The notes: generated from the letters alone by a model not told the origin. A DNA stretch of 64,000 bases from Hyalella azteca (GCF_000764305.2 NW_025935888.1:310001-374000); one strand, 5' to 3'. Shown: positions 47,488 through 57,830, counted from the stretch's first letter. A program made the numbers and translations.

Positions 47488-49778
47488 TATACTTGGTAAG
47501 AAACTGAAAAGTGGTCACAGACAAAGCCACCTATCATTCAGGTTTGTCAAGAAGAGAAAAGCATTTCTTACAATTTGTTTCATGAGGTCTTCAAATAGTT
47601 TATACACTTGTGATATGTTCCAATAGCTAAAGTGGCCCTTCATGTCAATGGCTAGCCACAAAGCAGCTAGTCTGAAAAGCATGGCTGCACAGTGGCATTT
47701 ACTTGCCATAGTTAGATACCGGTAATGAGCGCTAACTTTCAAAGATCTGGCAATTTGATTTACAGCTTGAAGGAGAATGGATTGGCTTTGTCACATGTTT
47801 ATTAAATTACAATTAAATTAACATGAAATTAACACATTTCTTTTACTTACACAAATACTACAACAGTTCAGCCACCACTGCTAAGTTACACTAAGTGGAT
47901 TACACTCTAATCTCCTAACATTTAAAATGAGCATATCATTCATTTTTTTCACATTTGATCACCCTCTCTATGACTTATACCATACAATTTTTTTCAACAC
48001 ACAGACATCAGGGTAACTTGTAACTAAGTCAGCTAAGTTAATGAACATGGCCAATCTTGCTTTAATTATATTTTTTCATACCAGTTGATGTGCATGAAAC
48101 TCAAATGTACAAGTGAACAGCATGATGCTCCTGAGACAACAAGCTTATGAACATAAAAAGGAGACTAACAGCTTAATTTTCTGCTTTTTGATGAAATTAA
48201 ATGTTCATTACAAAGTACACAGTAAGATTATTGGAAATCACAGTGTTCCCGTGTATGCCGCGGGGGGATTAACTCGTAACCCACTTAAGTGAAACTGAAT
48301 TGGTCTAATATGGTGTAAGTAAATAGTTGCCAGAAGAGTTCTGTTTTATTATGGGATTTTAAAATACAACTGACATGCCAATGAATGTACAAAGACAGTA
48401 TTGCGTATAGTGCTTTAGGTCTATGGGACTTGGTGCTTGGTAACTAGCGATATGGAATAGGGAGCACAGGACGGGCAATGGCGCATAAGGTCCTCAGACA
48501 GCTGAAAGATATAAAAATTACAAATGAAAGATACTGTGCATAAAGTGACTATATGATGCTAAGCAGGCTATAATCTATCATGCCTCAATTTAGATATTAA
48601 TTTGAAGTAACCATGCTATAACTGAATAATGAACAACATTTAGTAAATTAAGGATTGATAATTTAATTTAGTAACTTAGATTGCAAGAGTTATTGGTGCA
48701 AAAATCATAATTAATAAACACAAAGCAAACAACATTGGAAGTAGATTTGACACAATAATGCAAGTGAAGTTATATAGGTAAAACAAGGACCGCATCACCA
48801 TTATGTCTATGAACACTTGCAACAAGGTTAACTAGATTATGGTAGGGTTGTGCTCAATTAATGCAGATAAATAATGCAACGGTTAAAAAGATGTGGAAAA
48901 TGCAGTATTACGGAAGACGTACATGTATATACATTATCAGGAAGAGCTTCACTCACCCAACAGTATTGCAGAATTAACTTGATGCATTCAACTGTCTTGG
49001 CAGCATTTTAGTTACTGAATTAAACTTGGCTTGAATTGAATTTAATTATTACCTCTGTTCTGAAACGATATGAAACAAAAGGATGCATTGAGTATGAAAA
49101 TTGGTTAATGACACAGATGGGTTGAGTGGAGAAAAAGCAATAATGCCTTCCGGCAACAACAGTAAAGATAATTGAAGTTACTTTGGATTAAAATATTGCA
49201 GTTACATAATCATGTATTTAGAGTGAATTTGAAATATCACAGCTCCAATGTAATGTATATATATATATATATATATATATTGGTTTGATCACAAATCTTA
49301 CAACAAGCAGAAATATAGGTACATTCCACTAATATTTTGAATTGCCTGGTTCAGAACCCTGCTTCCAGAGGTGAGTAATTTTTATTTACAGCTTTTGCAG
49401 TCATGATCAAAATTTTAAAATTCATACTTCACAGCTGCAAAGTCACATGTTCAATAATTTTAGCATCAATCAACTCCATTGTAAACTTTAGGTGACAATT
49501 AGATTGCAGCTTCAAAAATGTCAGGAAAGCTTTATTCACCTCTCAAGAAGTATAATTATACCTATTCCATGCCTCCATATTTGTCACAAGCAGTGAAAAC
49601 TATCTTATTTTACTTCCCAACTCTATAATGAATAGAGCTTTTCCACCATTTTGTTAGACAGGAGATTTTTACCATATGAATTATTGCCTGTTTTATTGTT
49701 AATAAATTTAACAGGAGGGAGAGGCACAAATTCAAATGCATATAACATGTCTGAATAAAGAGCAGCAATATTCTTTCA
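47488..49778. other. noncoding, (TA)n microsatellite at 49257-49280
   Basis: AT-rich sequence with no supported gene. A 12-unit TA microsatellite lies at about 49257-49280. The short frames at 47363-47742 overlap on opposite strands and lack conserved motifs. Confidence 0.5.
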
Positions 49779-50005
49779 CCGTCAAATAGTGTAATAAGGG
49801 AGGAGGGATGGGGGGGGGGGTAAATAGGGACAGTTGTCCCACATTTCGTAGAAATGTTGTAGCAGCTGAACTAATCAAAATATTGATAAACCAAAAATAG
49901 TGGTATAAAGTTTAACATTTTTACTATCTATGTAGCATAAAGCAAGTTGAGAAATCATATATTTACTACCTCTAAAAAATCCCAAAAATAGTGTGAAAAG
50001 TGAGA
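49779..50005 (+). mobile_element. partial element of the GGGGTAATAAGGGAC family, inverted
   Basis: Begins CCGTCAAATAGTGTAATAAG and continues with sequence that is the reverse complement of 35836-36043 and 52200-52391 (GAAATGTTGTAGCAGCTGAA, AGTTGAGAAATCATATATTT). Its terminal GGGG core is mutated, and a run of 11 G lies at 49810-49820. It abuts a second family member at 50019. Confidence 0.7.
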
Positions 50006-50018
50006 TTTTGGAAGAGTA

Positions 50019-50200
50019 CCATCAAACTGGGTAATAAGGGACGGTTTTGAGCATTTTTTGTTAATAACTTCTCACCATGAAACATTTCATTAACAAGTTT
50101 AGGCTCGTTTTATAGCTCTTTGCGAGGGCTATCAAATGACTCTTCAAAAAAAAATTCCATATGCTATGTGTAAGGTGCCAGATGCAAAATAAAACCATCC
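50019..50200 (+). mobile_element. element related to the 235-bp GGGGCTACTCGGGAC element
   Basis: Starts CCATCAAACTGGGTAATAAG after a TA, then matches the reverse complement of 54260-54445 (GAGCATTTTTTGTTAATAAC, TTTATAGCTCTTTGCGAGGG, CATATGCTAT-TGTAAGGTGC). The right terminus is blurred (a GGGGTAATCCAGGACA segment at about 50219-50234). No coding capacity. Confidence 0.65.
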
Positions 50201-51120
50201 AAAATTACCCCTGGGAACGGGGTAATCCAGGACACTTGAAATAAAACTCAATTTTAAAATGTTTGATGCATGCAGAGTGTACCGTACTCATCCATTACTA
50301 ACAGTACTCTGAAGTCCTCTTCTTTCATTGTAGATGATGTAGATGTAGAATAAATGACATTCTTTATGTTTTCTACTTGTTTATCCTTTATTGATATGAT
50401 ATCACCATATTCATACATTACCGTAAAATGGGGTAACTTAGACCGGCGGGGTAACTTAGACCACTTTTTGTTTTTTTAACAAAAACCCCCACAACTCAAA
50501 AACTATCTGACATAGAAAAATTTTGTCAATGGGCAATAAAGGCCTAATACTGAGGCCACATAACACAATAGAGATTTGAAAAGTTTGCATATCTAATAGG
50601 TTAAAAAATTAAAATGTGACCCATGGAAAAAAGCTATTATTTAAAGCCTGTCAGAGTACCCCCTCCAATTTTTTTATTTTTTGGTTAAATAACTCCAGGT
50701 TTTGATGCATTGTAGTAGAACTCTTCTAGTTACATATGCAAATGACAAATTTTAGGAAAGTGTCATAGTTTGCAATTGGGGTGTGCTGCTCCCAAATGGG
50801 GTAACTTAGACCACCTAATGTCAGCCCTGATGGGGTAACATAGACTGGCTTGGAAGTTAATATAAAATTACCATATATAACATATTTTATGTTTGACAGC
50901 CTATTTATGTTTTTTCTTTATGTTTCAGATTCTTAAAACCTGGAGTTATTTGGAGTTATTTTACCAAAAAATATAATTGATTTTACCACCCGGTCTAAGT
51001 TACCCCAAGAGCTGGGGTAACAAAAACCATCACTTTTTTTGAAATTACATAAAGACTATGAGAGGCAGGAGCCAGCAATTTATGGTGCGTGAAGCTAGAG
51101 TATAGACCTGTATTTTGCAT

Positions 51121-51393
51121 ACGTACTTATATCATTAGTCTGCTTTATCGCAAGTTCACAAGGAATTTAAAAGCAAAGAAAACGCCAAGAAAATTCACCA
51201 TATCGATATTGAAAACGTTTCGGAGTCCAGCTCCATCATCAGTTTGACTAAACTTTTAAAGTTCGACTAATCACTTTTAAAGTGATTTTATTCATTTTTA
51301 GTTTAGTCGAACTGATGATGGAGCTGGACTCCGAAACGTTTTCAATATCGATATGGTGAATTTTCTTGGAGTTTTCTTTGCTTTTAAATTCCT
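51121..51393. mobile_element. Penelope-derived palindromic insertion with 12-bp target duplication
   Basis: The duplicated TGTATTTTGCAT (51109-51120 and 51394-51405) flanks 273 bp made almost entirely of an inverted repeat: the left arm at 51155-51255 is the near-exact reverse complement of 51306-51393. The related element copy at 54132-54225 has a single uninterrupted site (ATGCAAAATACAGG). Terminal sequence (AACTGA-GATGGA, CTCCGAAACGTTTTCAATAT, GGAGTTTTCTT-GCTTT) is shared with the Penelope-like element at 57841-59194, which identifies the source. It carries no coding sequence. Confidence 0.85.
51309..51343 (+). ncRNA. hammerhead-ribozyme-like motif in Penelope terminal repeat
   Basis: CTGATGA (51312-51318), a 4-bp hairpin GGAG/CTCC (320-323 with 329-332), then GAAAC (51333-51337) and GTT (51338-51340). 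GAA (51309-51311) can pair with TTC (51341-51343) as stem I, and AC/GT gives a minimal stem III. This is the order of a hammerhead core with cleavage expected after 51340. A T at 51319 between CTGATGA and the hairpin departs from the consensus. Penelope elements are known to carry hammerheads with very short stem III. The inverse arm (51217-51252) keeps the same core; the copies at 57.96 and 59.11 kb have lost it. Confidence 0.4.
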
Positions 51394-52199
51394 TGTATTT
51401 TGCATGTTTCAATTCAAGTTTAATTTAGCTGTTAAAAAAATGGCATCATTTATAAAAAAAGTGGTCTAAGTTACCCCATTTTACGGTACCGTATTATTGA
51501 TGTGACTTTACCATATCCATAAACATGCCATTGAGCATTTACAATGACTTTGTCTGCTGCAAGCTTCATATCAGCAGCCGCATAGTATTTCTTCTGTATC
51601 TGTAAGCTAACAGGATGGCTTGTAATTTCACACCATTTTAATTGGGTTAAGTGAATTCACTATAAAAAAAACTTGTAGACAACATACCTGAAACAGAAGA
51701 GAATGTTTTAGAAACAACCATCATATGTTTTGGAGAAATAAATCATAGTTTAAGTTAATTACTTTTTATTCTGCAATGCCCAGTGCACAATTCTATATAT
51801 GACATTCTGTGCACAATTTTGTGATGACTGACAATGCAGTAATTTTTTGATAGGTGAAATTTTTTCGTTGAGCAAGGTATATGTAGTCAAAATTCTTTGT
51901 TGTTAATCAATTTATTGTCAACTGAAGCCTTTGCTAACTGAGGTAAAACTGTAAATGTGCTTTTAGGGGTACCCCTTATTACCCCGGGGAGGGTGGTGTC
52001 CCTTATTACCCCGTCATGCATAAATGGCTGCCATTTTTTAGATGAGATAGGCAAATCCGGTCAATCACGTTTTCAAACCGACACCTGTGTGCAACTTTTA
52101 TGTAATTAAAACTTTTAATATGGCAAATATTTTTTTTGCTCCTGACCTTAGTATAGGTACTTTTGAAAAATCACACTTTTCACACTTTTTTTCAGCCAA

Positions 52200-52391
52200 T
52201 TTTTAGAGATAGTAAATGTATGATTTCTTAACTAGCTTTATACATAATAGATAGGTAGTAAAAATGTTGAAGTTTACACCACTATTGAGTTTTGCAATAT
52301 TTCGATTAATTTAGCTGCTATAACATTTCTACAAAATGTGACACGCGCATCCCAATTTACCCCACCCCTCCATTATTACCCCGTTTGACGG
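52200..52391 (-). mobile_element. element of the GGGGTAATAAGGGAC family at foldback centre
   Basis: Homologous to 35836-36043 in the same orientation, ending TTATTACCCCGTTTGACGG followed by TA (52392-52393). It occupies the loop between the foldback arms. The left end is not clear; homology runs to about 52160. Confidence 0.75.
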
Positions 52392-52609
52392 TACCTCTGC
52401 TAAGGTCTGAAGAAAAAAATATTCAACGTATCAAAAAATTTTACTTACATAAAAGTTGCACACAGACGTCGGCTTGAAAACGCAATTGATTGAATTGGTC
52501 TATCTCATATTCTCATTACCTAAAAAATGTCAGCCATTTCCACGTGATGGGGTAATAAGGGACACCCCCATGGGTAATAAGGGACACCTTTAAAAACGCA
52601 TTTACAGTA

Positions 52610-53564
52610 CAGGGTCATCAATAATTAGCGTTACAACTTTGATTGGTTAGAGCTATGAAATGAAACACAATTGTGAATATTTGAAAATGTATTTATGTAG
52701 GCAGAGGTTCAGAGATAAAATTCCCACCATTTCATTCAATATGTGCACCATCTGCATCAATAACGAGTTGTAGATGCTTAGAGAAAGCCTTACATGAGTC
52801 ACAAATGACACTCTTGAGTGATTTTGGCCCACTCCTTCAGAATTTTGACCTTTAGGGCATCCAAACTGAGATGGTGAATGGTCAAGACCTTGCTCTCAAG
52901 GTATGACCAGATCCCAAAATCCAGAGGATTCAGATCAGGTAACAATGGGGGCCATACATCTTTGGTAATGTAGTGGGAACATTCTCGGACAGCCACTCCT
53001 GAATCGACTTGGCCCCATGGGATGGTGCAGAGTCCTGCTGGAATGACCAGGGATGTTTTTTTGAAGTGCTTTCGTGCCCAGTTCAACAATGCACCAACAA
53101 GGATGTCATCTCGATAGTTCTTCTGATTCAATTTCACCCCTTTGTCAACAAAAAAGAGGGGACTCCTTGAGGACTCTGTTACGGCTGCCCAGACCATCTC
53201 TGAGGTCGGGCATTGCTTCCTAGTCACCACACAGGATCCTTTGTCCCCATTCTTTGACCAAATTTGATCATTTTGGGAGTTGAAGTGGTGTTCAACATTC
53301 AATATCTTCTCATCACTGAAAACGAGGTTTGGCAGTGTGCCATCATAAATGCGGGAAAGAAGAATCTTGGATCTTTGGAGGTTGTCTGCTGCTCAAGTTG
53401 TCAACAACTTGAGCAGACAGTTGGTGTTTTTTGACACCATAAAGATGATAAATGCTGAATAATGATAAAGATTAATGAGAAGGTGTAAACAAATGACAAA
53501 TATTGAGAACAATTATCAACAATTGATTTTGAAAAAAATGTAACGCTAAATATTGATGACCCTA
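52610..53564 (-). mobile_element. Tc1/mariner-type transposon, defective
   Basis: A 955-bp element with terminal repeats CAGGGTCATCAAT...GCGTTACA (52610 on) and the inverse ending at 53564, flanked by TA (52608-52609, 53565-53566). The opposite foldback arm shows the empty target, so the borders are secure. It is shorter than the usual 1.3 kb because the DNA-binding N-terminal part of the transposase is missing. At that position (about 53386-53415) there is a hairpin of TCTGCT...CTCAAGTTG and its inverse, possibly the scar of the internal deletion. Confidence 0.92.
52799..53370 (-). pseudogene. mariner transposase C-terminal half, frameshifted
   Basis: Encodes the catalytic half of a DDE/D transposase. 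The first Asp lies in FSDEK (about 53310-53325) and the third in PDLNPLDFGIW (about 52890-52925), followed by SYLESKVLTIHHLSLDALK and a stop. The second catalytic block, QQDSAPSHGAKSIQEWL, is present but in a different frame (about 52985-53045), so at least two compensating frameshifts separate it from its flanks. The N-terminal helix-turn-helix region is absent. In an active element this enzyme would cut at the terminal repeats and insert at TA. This copy cannot make a working protein. Confidence 0.9.
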
Positions 53565-54131
53565 TAGAACCTCAGTTAGCAAAGGCTCCAGTTAACAAAA
53601 AAATTGATTACCAACAAAGAATTTAGATTACATTTACCTTGCTCAGCAAAAAAATTCACTTATCGAAAAATTAGTCATCACAAAATTGCGCATAGAATGT
53701 CATATATAGAATTGTGCACCGGACATCATAGAATGAAAAGTAATTGACCTAAACTATGATTTATTTCTCCACCATATGATGGTTGTCACTAAAATATTCT
53801 TTTCTGTTTCAGGTGAGTTTTTACAATCTTTTTTATATAGTGAATTCACTTAACCCAATTAAAATGGTGTGAAATTACAAGCCGTCGTGTAAGCTTACAG
53901 ATACAGAAGAAATGCTATATGGCTGCTGATATGAAGAGCTCTTGCAGTGGACAAGGTTGTTGTCAATGCTCAATGGCATGTTCCTGGATACGGTATTATC
54001 ACATCAATAATAAGGTAATTAATGAATATGGTAATATCATATCAATAAAGGAAAAACAAGTAAAAATCACAGAAAATGTCATTTATTCTACATCTACATC
54101 ATCTACAATGAAAGAGGAGGACTTCAGAGTA

Positions 54132-54500
54132 CCGTAAAATGGGGTAACTTAGACTACTTTTTTTTAAATGACATTTTTTACTAGCTAAATTAAACTTAAA
54201 TTTAAACATGCAAAATACAGGTCTATACCGTCAACCGGGGCTACTCGGGACAAGCGGGGCTACTCGGGACAGGCCTCCGACACGTCGTAAAACTGTGCTT
54301 CTGGCACCTTACAAATAGCATATGGAATTTTTTTGAAGATGCCATTCGATAGCCCTCGCAAAGAGCTATAAAATGAGCCTAAACTTGTTTATGAAATGTT
54401 TCATCGTAAGAAGTTATTAACAAAAAACGCTCAAAACCGTCCCGAGTAGCCCCGGTTGACGGTAATCACTTCAATCACTTTAATTAATTGCTCTCCACCA
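54132..54500. mobile_element. second, partial GGGGTAACTTAGACC element
   Basis: Starts CCGTAAAATGGGGTAACTTA after TA (54130-54131) at the outer end of the right foldback arm and follows the reverse complement of 51410-51486 (AGCTAAATTAAACTT, ACATGCAAAATACAGGTCTA). It is split by the 235-bp element at 54228-54462 and resumes weakly as TTCAATCACTTTAATTAATT. It carries the empty site for the Penelope insertion seen in the other copy. Confidence 0.7.
54228..54462. mobile_element. 235-bp MITE, GGGGCTACTCGGGAC family
   Basis: Perfect terminal inverted repeats CCGTCAACCGGGGCTACTCG and the inverse, flanked by TA on both sides (54226-54227, 54463-54464). The interior matches 50019-50200 in reverse. 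It has the length and structure of a MITE with no coding capacity, inserted into another TIR element. Confidence 0.88.
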
Positions 54501-54573
54501 ACTCGTTGAAAACCCTGCCTACCTCAAGCTGCCTGCACGGCTCAAAATCTCCCTAGCACCTGTTGAAGAGAAG

Positions 54574-54651
54574 CCGAGCCGCAAAACATGGCAGGGCCGT
54601 GAAACATGGCAGAGCCGCGGAACATGGCAGAGCCGTGAAACACAGCAGAGT
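54574..54651. repeat. 18-bp minisatellite, 4 units
   Basis: Four units of AGCCGTGAAACATGGCAG with a few substitutions. Confidence 0.85.
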
Positions 54652-55199
54652 GACAAAAGATCTTTTGTAATAATAACATTATTCATGAAATTAAGGGTTT
54701 CAAGCAATGTCTTAATACTAAATTACGTAAAATGAACATATTAAAAAAATATATATATATAACAAAACAGGAAGGAATCAACAGTAGGAAATAAAAATGA
54801 ATAAAAAAGAATAATAATAAAATAAAAAAAACCCTAACCCAGTTAGTTGCAATATCCATGCCCTGAACTGAGCCTCACATGAGTATGCACAAGTTACTGA
54901 AGGTCCAGCCTGGGGGGGCAACCTGGAGCTTCTTAAGATCAAGTTATTAAAACAAGTTGTGGCTGTTAAGGGGCTGCTGTGCGGTGTACAGAAAAGAAAA
55001 CTTAACTCCTGTGGGATTTCTCTGAAGGAGCAATATTTGAAAACTGATTTACAGGCAAGCAGTAACAGTCCTTACAATGGCAGTCTTGGTACATGAAATT
55101 GATAACAAATACTGATCCTAACAATATTCTGGTCCTACTTAACATCCTACTAATCCTAACAACCTACATAGACTGGTACCGCTTGTCTCAAATTAAGCA
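54652..55199. other. noncoding, possibly 3' untranslated region of the LINE
   Basis: AT-rich at 54720-54840, otherwise mixed. The minus-strand LINE probably extends into this stretch, but I see no clear tail on that strand, so its 3' end is not placed. Confidence 0.4.
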
Positions 55200-56411
55200 C
55201 TTATAATAGTGCTGGGATGAAGTGAATATTCTGATAGTGTTAGTTCCCCACACATTTTAGTATGGTTAGTTTTACTACTGAGATCTAGGATCAAGCAGGG
55301 GTAGGGGCCACCTCCAAGTATATTTTTAAGGGTGACAGGAATATTAAGACGGATTAGCAGGTTGGTTCAATTGGTTTGAGCATGTTGGTGCAGAGGGCAC
55401 TGTAGCAATAAGTGTTGGATGGTCTCTGGGGAACCACAAGAGCACAAGGGGACTATTTACAAGCTCAAAACGGGCCAAATGAGCTCTCACACCAGCATGT
55501 CCAGTACAAGGCCTGGTCAGAGCTGTTTCAATTGCCCGGTTGCTATGAGAGGCCCATGGCCAGTTACCTACTTCATCTCTAATCAAAGTTATGAAGCGAC
55601 CCTTTCCTGATGTGTTTACCTCCACTTTCCATGACTGGTTCCAACTGGCCTGAATTCCATCATGTACTAATCATGCCAGTTCTTCCCTTGAGCTGGGGGT
55701 GAGAGTTCGGTACCTAAGCAGGTGAGCGTCCTTGGCCGCCCGATCAGCAGCCTCATTGCCCGGAATTCCCCGATGCCCTGGAACATACTGAATGCGCACC
55801 TCATGGGAGGGCATTAGTGACATAATTCTTGTTTGTATATCAAATATTAAATTGAGGTAAGAAGCAGGTTGTCTATCTCTAATTAAGCAGGTTGCTGATT
55901 GTGAGTCAGTGAAAATTACAATATATTCAGATTGGAGGAGGTTTGTTTGTGACCAGCATATAGCTTCCCTTATTGCAAAAAGTTCCGACTCAATAACCTG
56001 GACATTAGGGCGAAGTTTCCAGCTAAGTATGACCCCTTTTGAGGGTATAGCAAAAGCGGCAGAGGTAGAATGGCTTGGGGTGCTGATATGGGAGCCATCT
56101 GTGTAAATTGCTGTGTGACAAGAGTATTTAAAGTTAACAAGATCAGAGAAAATTTGAACAGCAGCCTCTGAGGATACATCAGATACTGTTGTGGGAGAAA
56201 AATCTACTGAGAAAAGATCATCAGTGTTGATCCAAGGAGGGAAAGGAGAAATTAAAGGGGAAGTGAGAAGGCGAGGAATTTGGATTTGCAGTGAAGCCAA
56301 GATTGTCCTGGTATGAGGAACAAAACTGATCAAGAGGTTTGTTGTTCTATTTGGCATGACATGAGGCACATTTGGGGAGAACAGTTCAGTTACTATAGGA
56401 TTTTGGGGCAA
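55200..56411 (-). pseudogene. LINE ORF2 C-terminus: RNase H and Cys-rich tail
   Basis: A 246-codon frame (56411-55671) contains an RNase H1-type domain of I/Jockey-like non-LTR retrotransposons: YTDGSH (Asp 105), ESELFAI (Glu 143), FTDSQSA (Asp 169) and GHRGIPGNEAADRAAK (Asp 223), all four catalytic acids present. The sequence continues past a stop; further down, CSCGSPETIQHLLLQC, the Cys-His motif usual after RNase H in these elements, is read in a shifted frame (about 55385-55445), then an ILGGG segment near 55310. Endonuclease and reverse transcriptase should lie upstream but are absent: the frame begins at the N at 56416. A dead or misassembled copy; the enzyme would degrade the RNA strand during element copying. 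Confidence 0.88.
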
Positions 56412-56419
56412 CTGTNCAA

Positions 56420-57127
56420 AGAGGCCATCTCAGTGCCAAGATCCCTCTCAAAGGTAACAACAAGAATTTTTCGGCCAAGATTTTTGCTAAATCCGGCAAT
56501 GCCTGCTCTGCCAAAAGGTGAGTTGGCCAGGGCCTTACTCAGAGTCAGATCGTTCGAGAAGAATTTATCAACCGGGTGGGCACCAGCAACTGGCTCAATG
56601 ATAATAACCCTCCCAAACGAGCTTGAGGCAGCAGGCCCCGTCTCCTGGGTGGGCTCAACCAGGTCTTGAAGGTTAGCATTAGTCTTGGTGCCTGCAGTTC
56701 TCTGGGCAGGAGTAAGCAGGCTCTCACCCTCAGATACATCTGAGTCATTTGGAAGCCAACTAGGGCCATTTAGGCAGTTAGAACTAAATCCTTCAAAATT
56801 ACTTATAGGGGAACCACCTACCTTATCACCAGACACAGCCTCCACTCCCACTGCATCCTCCAGGTCCAAGTCAGGCAAAGCCAGATGGTCAGTTAATGCT
56901 GCTGAGTTATAGGTTTCTGGAATGTAGTTTGAGTCTCTTGTCAGAGACATGTCAGCAACTGGCAATGATGAACTGTTTGGATCAGCTTGAGATCGTCTTG
57001 GTTGCTTGTGAGGAGTTCTCGGCACCGCTGATGTCGCGGACGCAGAAGCCGAAGAACCGGCGTCCCCGTCTGAATCAGACATTGACGCACTGCCTCCTTT
57101 AGGCCGTTTTCGGCGACGGATCGGCAT
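56420..57127 (-). pseudogene. LINE ORF1 (gag-like) N-terminal part
   Basis: The frame from the ATG at 57127 begins MPIRRRKRPKGG, then a Ser/Asp/Ala-rich acidic stretch, a low-complexity region, and DLTLSKALANSPFGRAG near its end, where it stops being interpretable at the N (56416). A basic N-terminus followed by disordered sequence and a conserved downstream block fits ORF1 of I/Jockey-type LINEs, which binds element RNA. The expected CCHC knuckles are not present, presumably lost with the missing interior. Assignment rests partly on its position ahead of the RNase H end on the same strand. Confidence 0.65.
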
Positions 57128-57280
57128 CCTTCTGAAGTTGTTCACTATTGAGTCAAGGAGTTTCGAACTTTTATTCACCACTCCTATCTGTTGATACTGA
57201 CGAAATTAAGCGTCTAACTATTAACTTATTAAGCGTTATTAAGCGTCTAACTATTACTGACGAAATTAAGCGTCTAAGAG
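57128..57280 (-). repeat. LINE 5' region with short direct repeats
   Basis: ACTGACGAAATTAAGCGTCT occurs at about 57196 and again at about 57254, with a further AAGCGTCTAACTATTA copy between. Short direct repeats in the 5' untranslated region are common in LINEs, so this may be the 5' end of the element. Confidence 0.5.
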
Positions 57281-57830
57281 CAGAACAAATACAAACCTAC
57301 GTCCGTCTTCGACCAGCGCTGCAATCCAAAAAACCAGTTGTCAGTCCTTTGATCCCTCAATCATCTATTCATGACTAATGTCATAATCACTATCATAATA
57401 TGCGGAAGTGCTCTCTGCAATCATCAAAAGTCAGCCGGCTTGCTTTTTCCACCTTTCATTCCAATATCCATGATCACTGCAAAAGTATAACTATTTATCC
57501 TCATTATTTTTTCATGTAGGATTTATCATTACTAGCATTTTTTTCGTCTGTAATCAGGTGAACGGCAGTTGACCCTTGTCGTGTCTCAGCCATGCAGAGT
57601 TGCAGTCTTGCAGACGATGATGCAGTGCTGCTTAGTGCTTCTCTGCGACTTGCGTTGGAAGTCGGAAAAGGATGTTTTTCCAATTTACGCCACCGTTGTT
57701 GCTATGGTAACCGGAAATGACCGCAAACAAAATCTGAATGAAATTGGCAGACCTTTATTATTTTAAGAAAATAAAATTACTATGTACCTTTAATTTCGTC
57801 CTTTTAATTAGTACCTTTAATTTCGTCCTT
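57281..57830. other. noncoding, no gene seen
   Basis: Mixed-composition unique sequence, ending in a short TACCTTTAATTTCGTCCTTT duplication (about 57785-57830). Confidence 0.5.

Larger units (their letters stand above)
50421..51486. mobile_element. 1,066-bp TIR element, GGGGTAACTTAGACC family
   Basis: Perfect terminal inverted repeats CCGTAAAATGGGGTAACTTA (50421 on) and the exact inverse ending at 51486, flanked by TA (50419-50420 and 51487-51488). The opposite arm of the foldback has the uninterrupted site (ATTACCTTATTATTG at about 54005-54020, minus strand), which confirms the insertion and its borders. Internal GGGGTAACTTAGACC motifs recur at 50447 and 50798. No transposase. It hosts the Penelope-derived insertion at 51121-51393. 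Confidence 0.88.
50304..54131. repeat. 3.8-kb foldback structure (long inverted repeat)
   Basis: Left arm: 50304-50420 plus 51487-52130. Right arm: 52396-52609 plus 53565-54131. The right arm is the diverged reverse complement of the left (for example GTACTCTGAAGTCCTC at 50305 and GAGGACTTCAGAGTAC at 54117; the GTGAATTCACT blocks; the CCTCAGTTAGCAAAGGCT block at 53571 against AGCCTTTGCTAACTGAGG at 51927). The left arm is interrupted by a 1,066-bp element, the right arm by a mariner, and the centre holds a copy of the GGGGTAATAAGGGAC family. It is probably a foldback DNA element or an inverted duplication. Confidence 0.8.
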
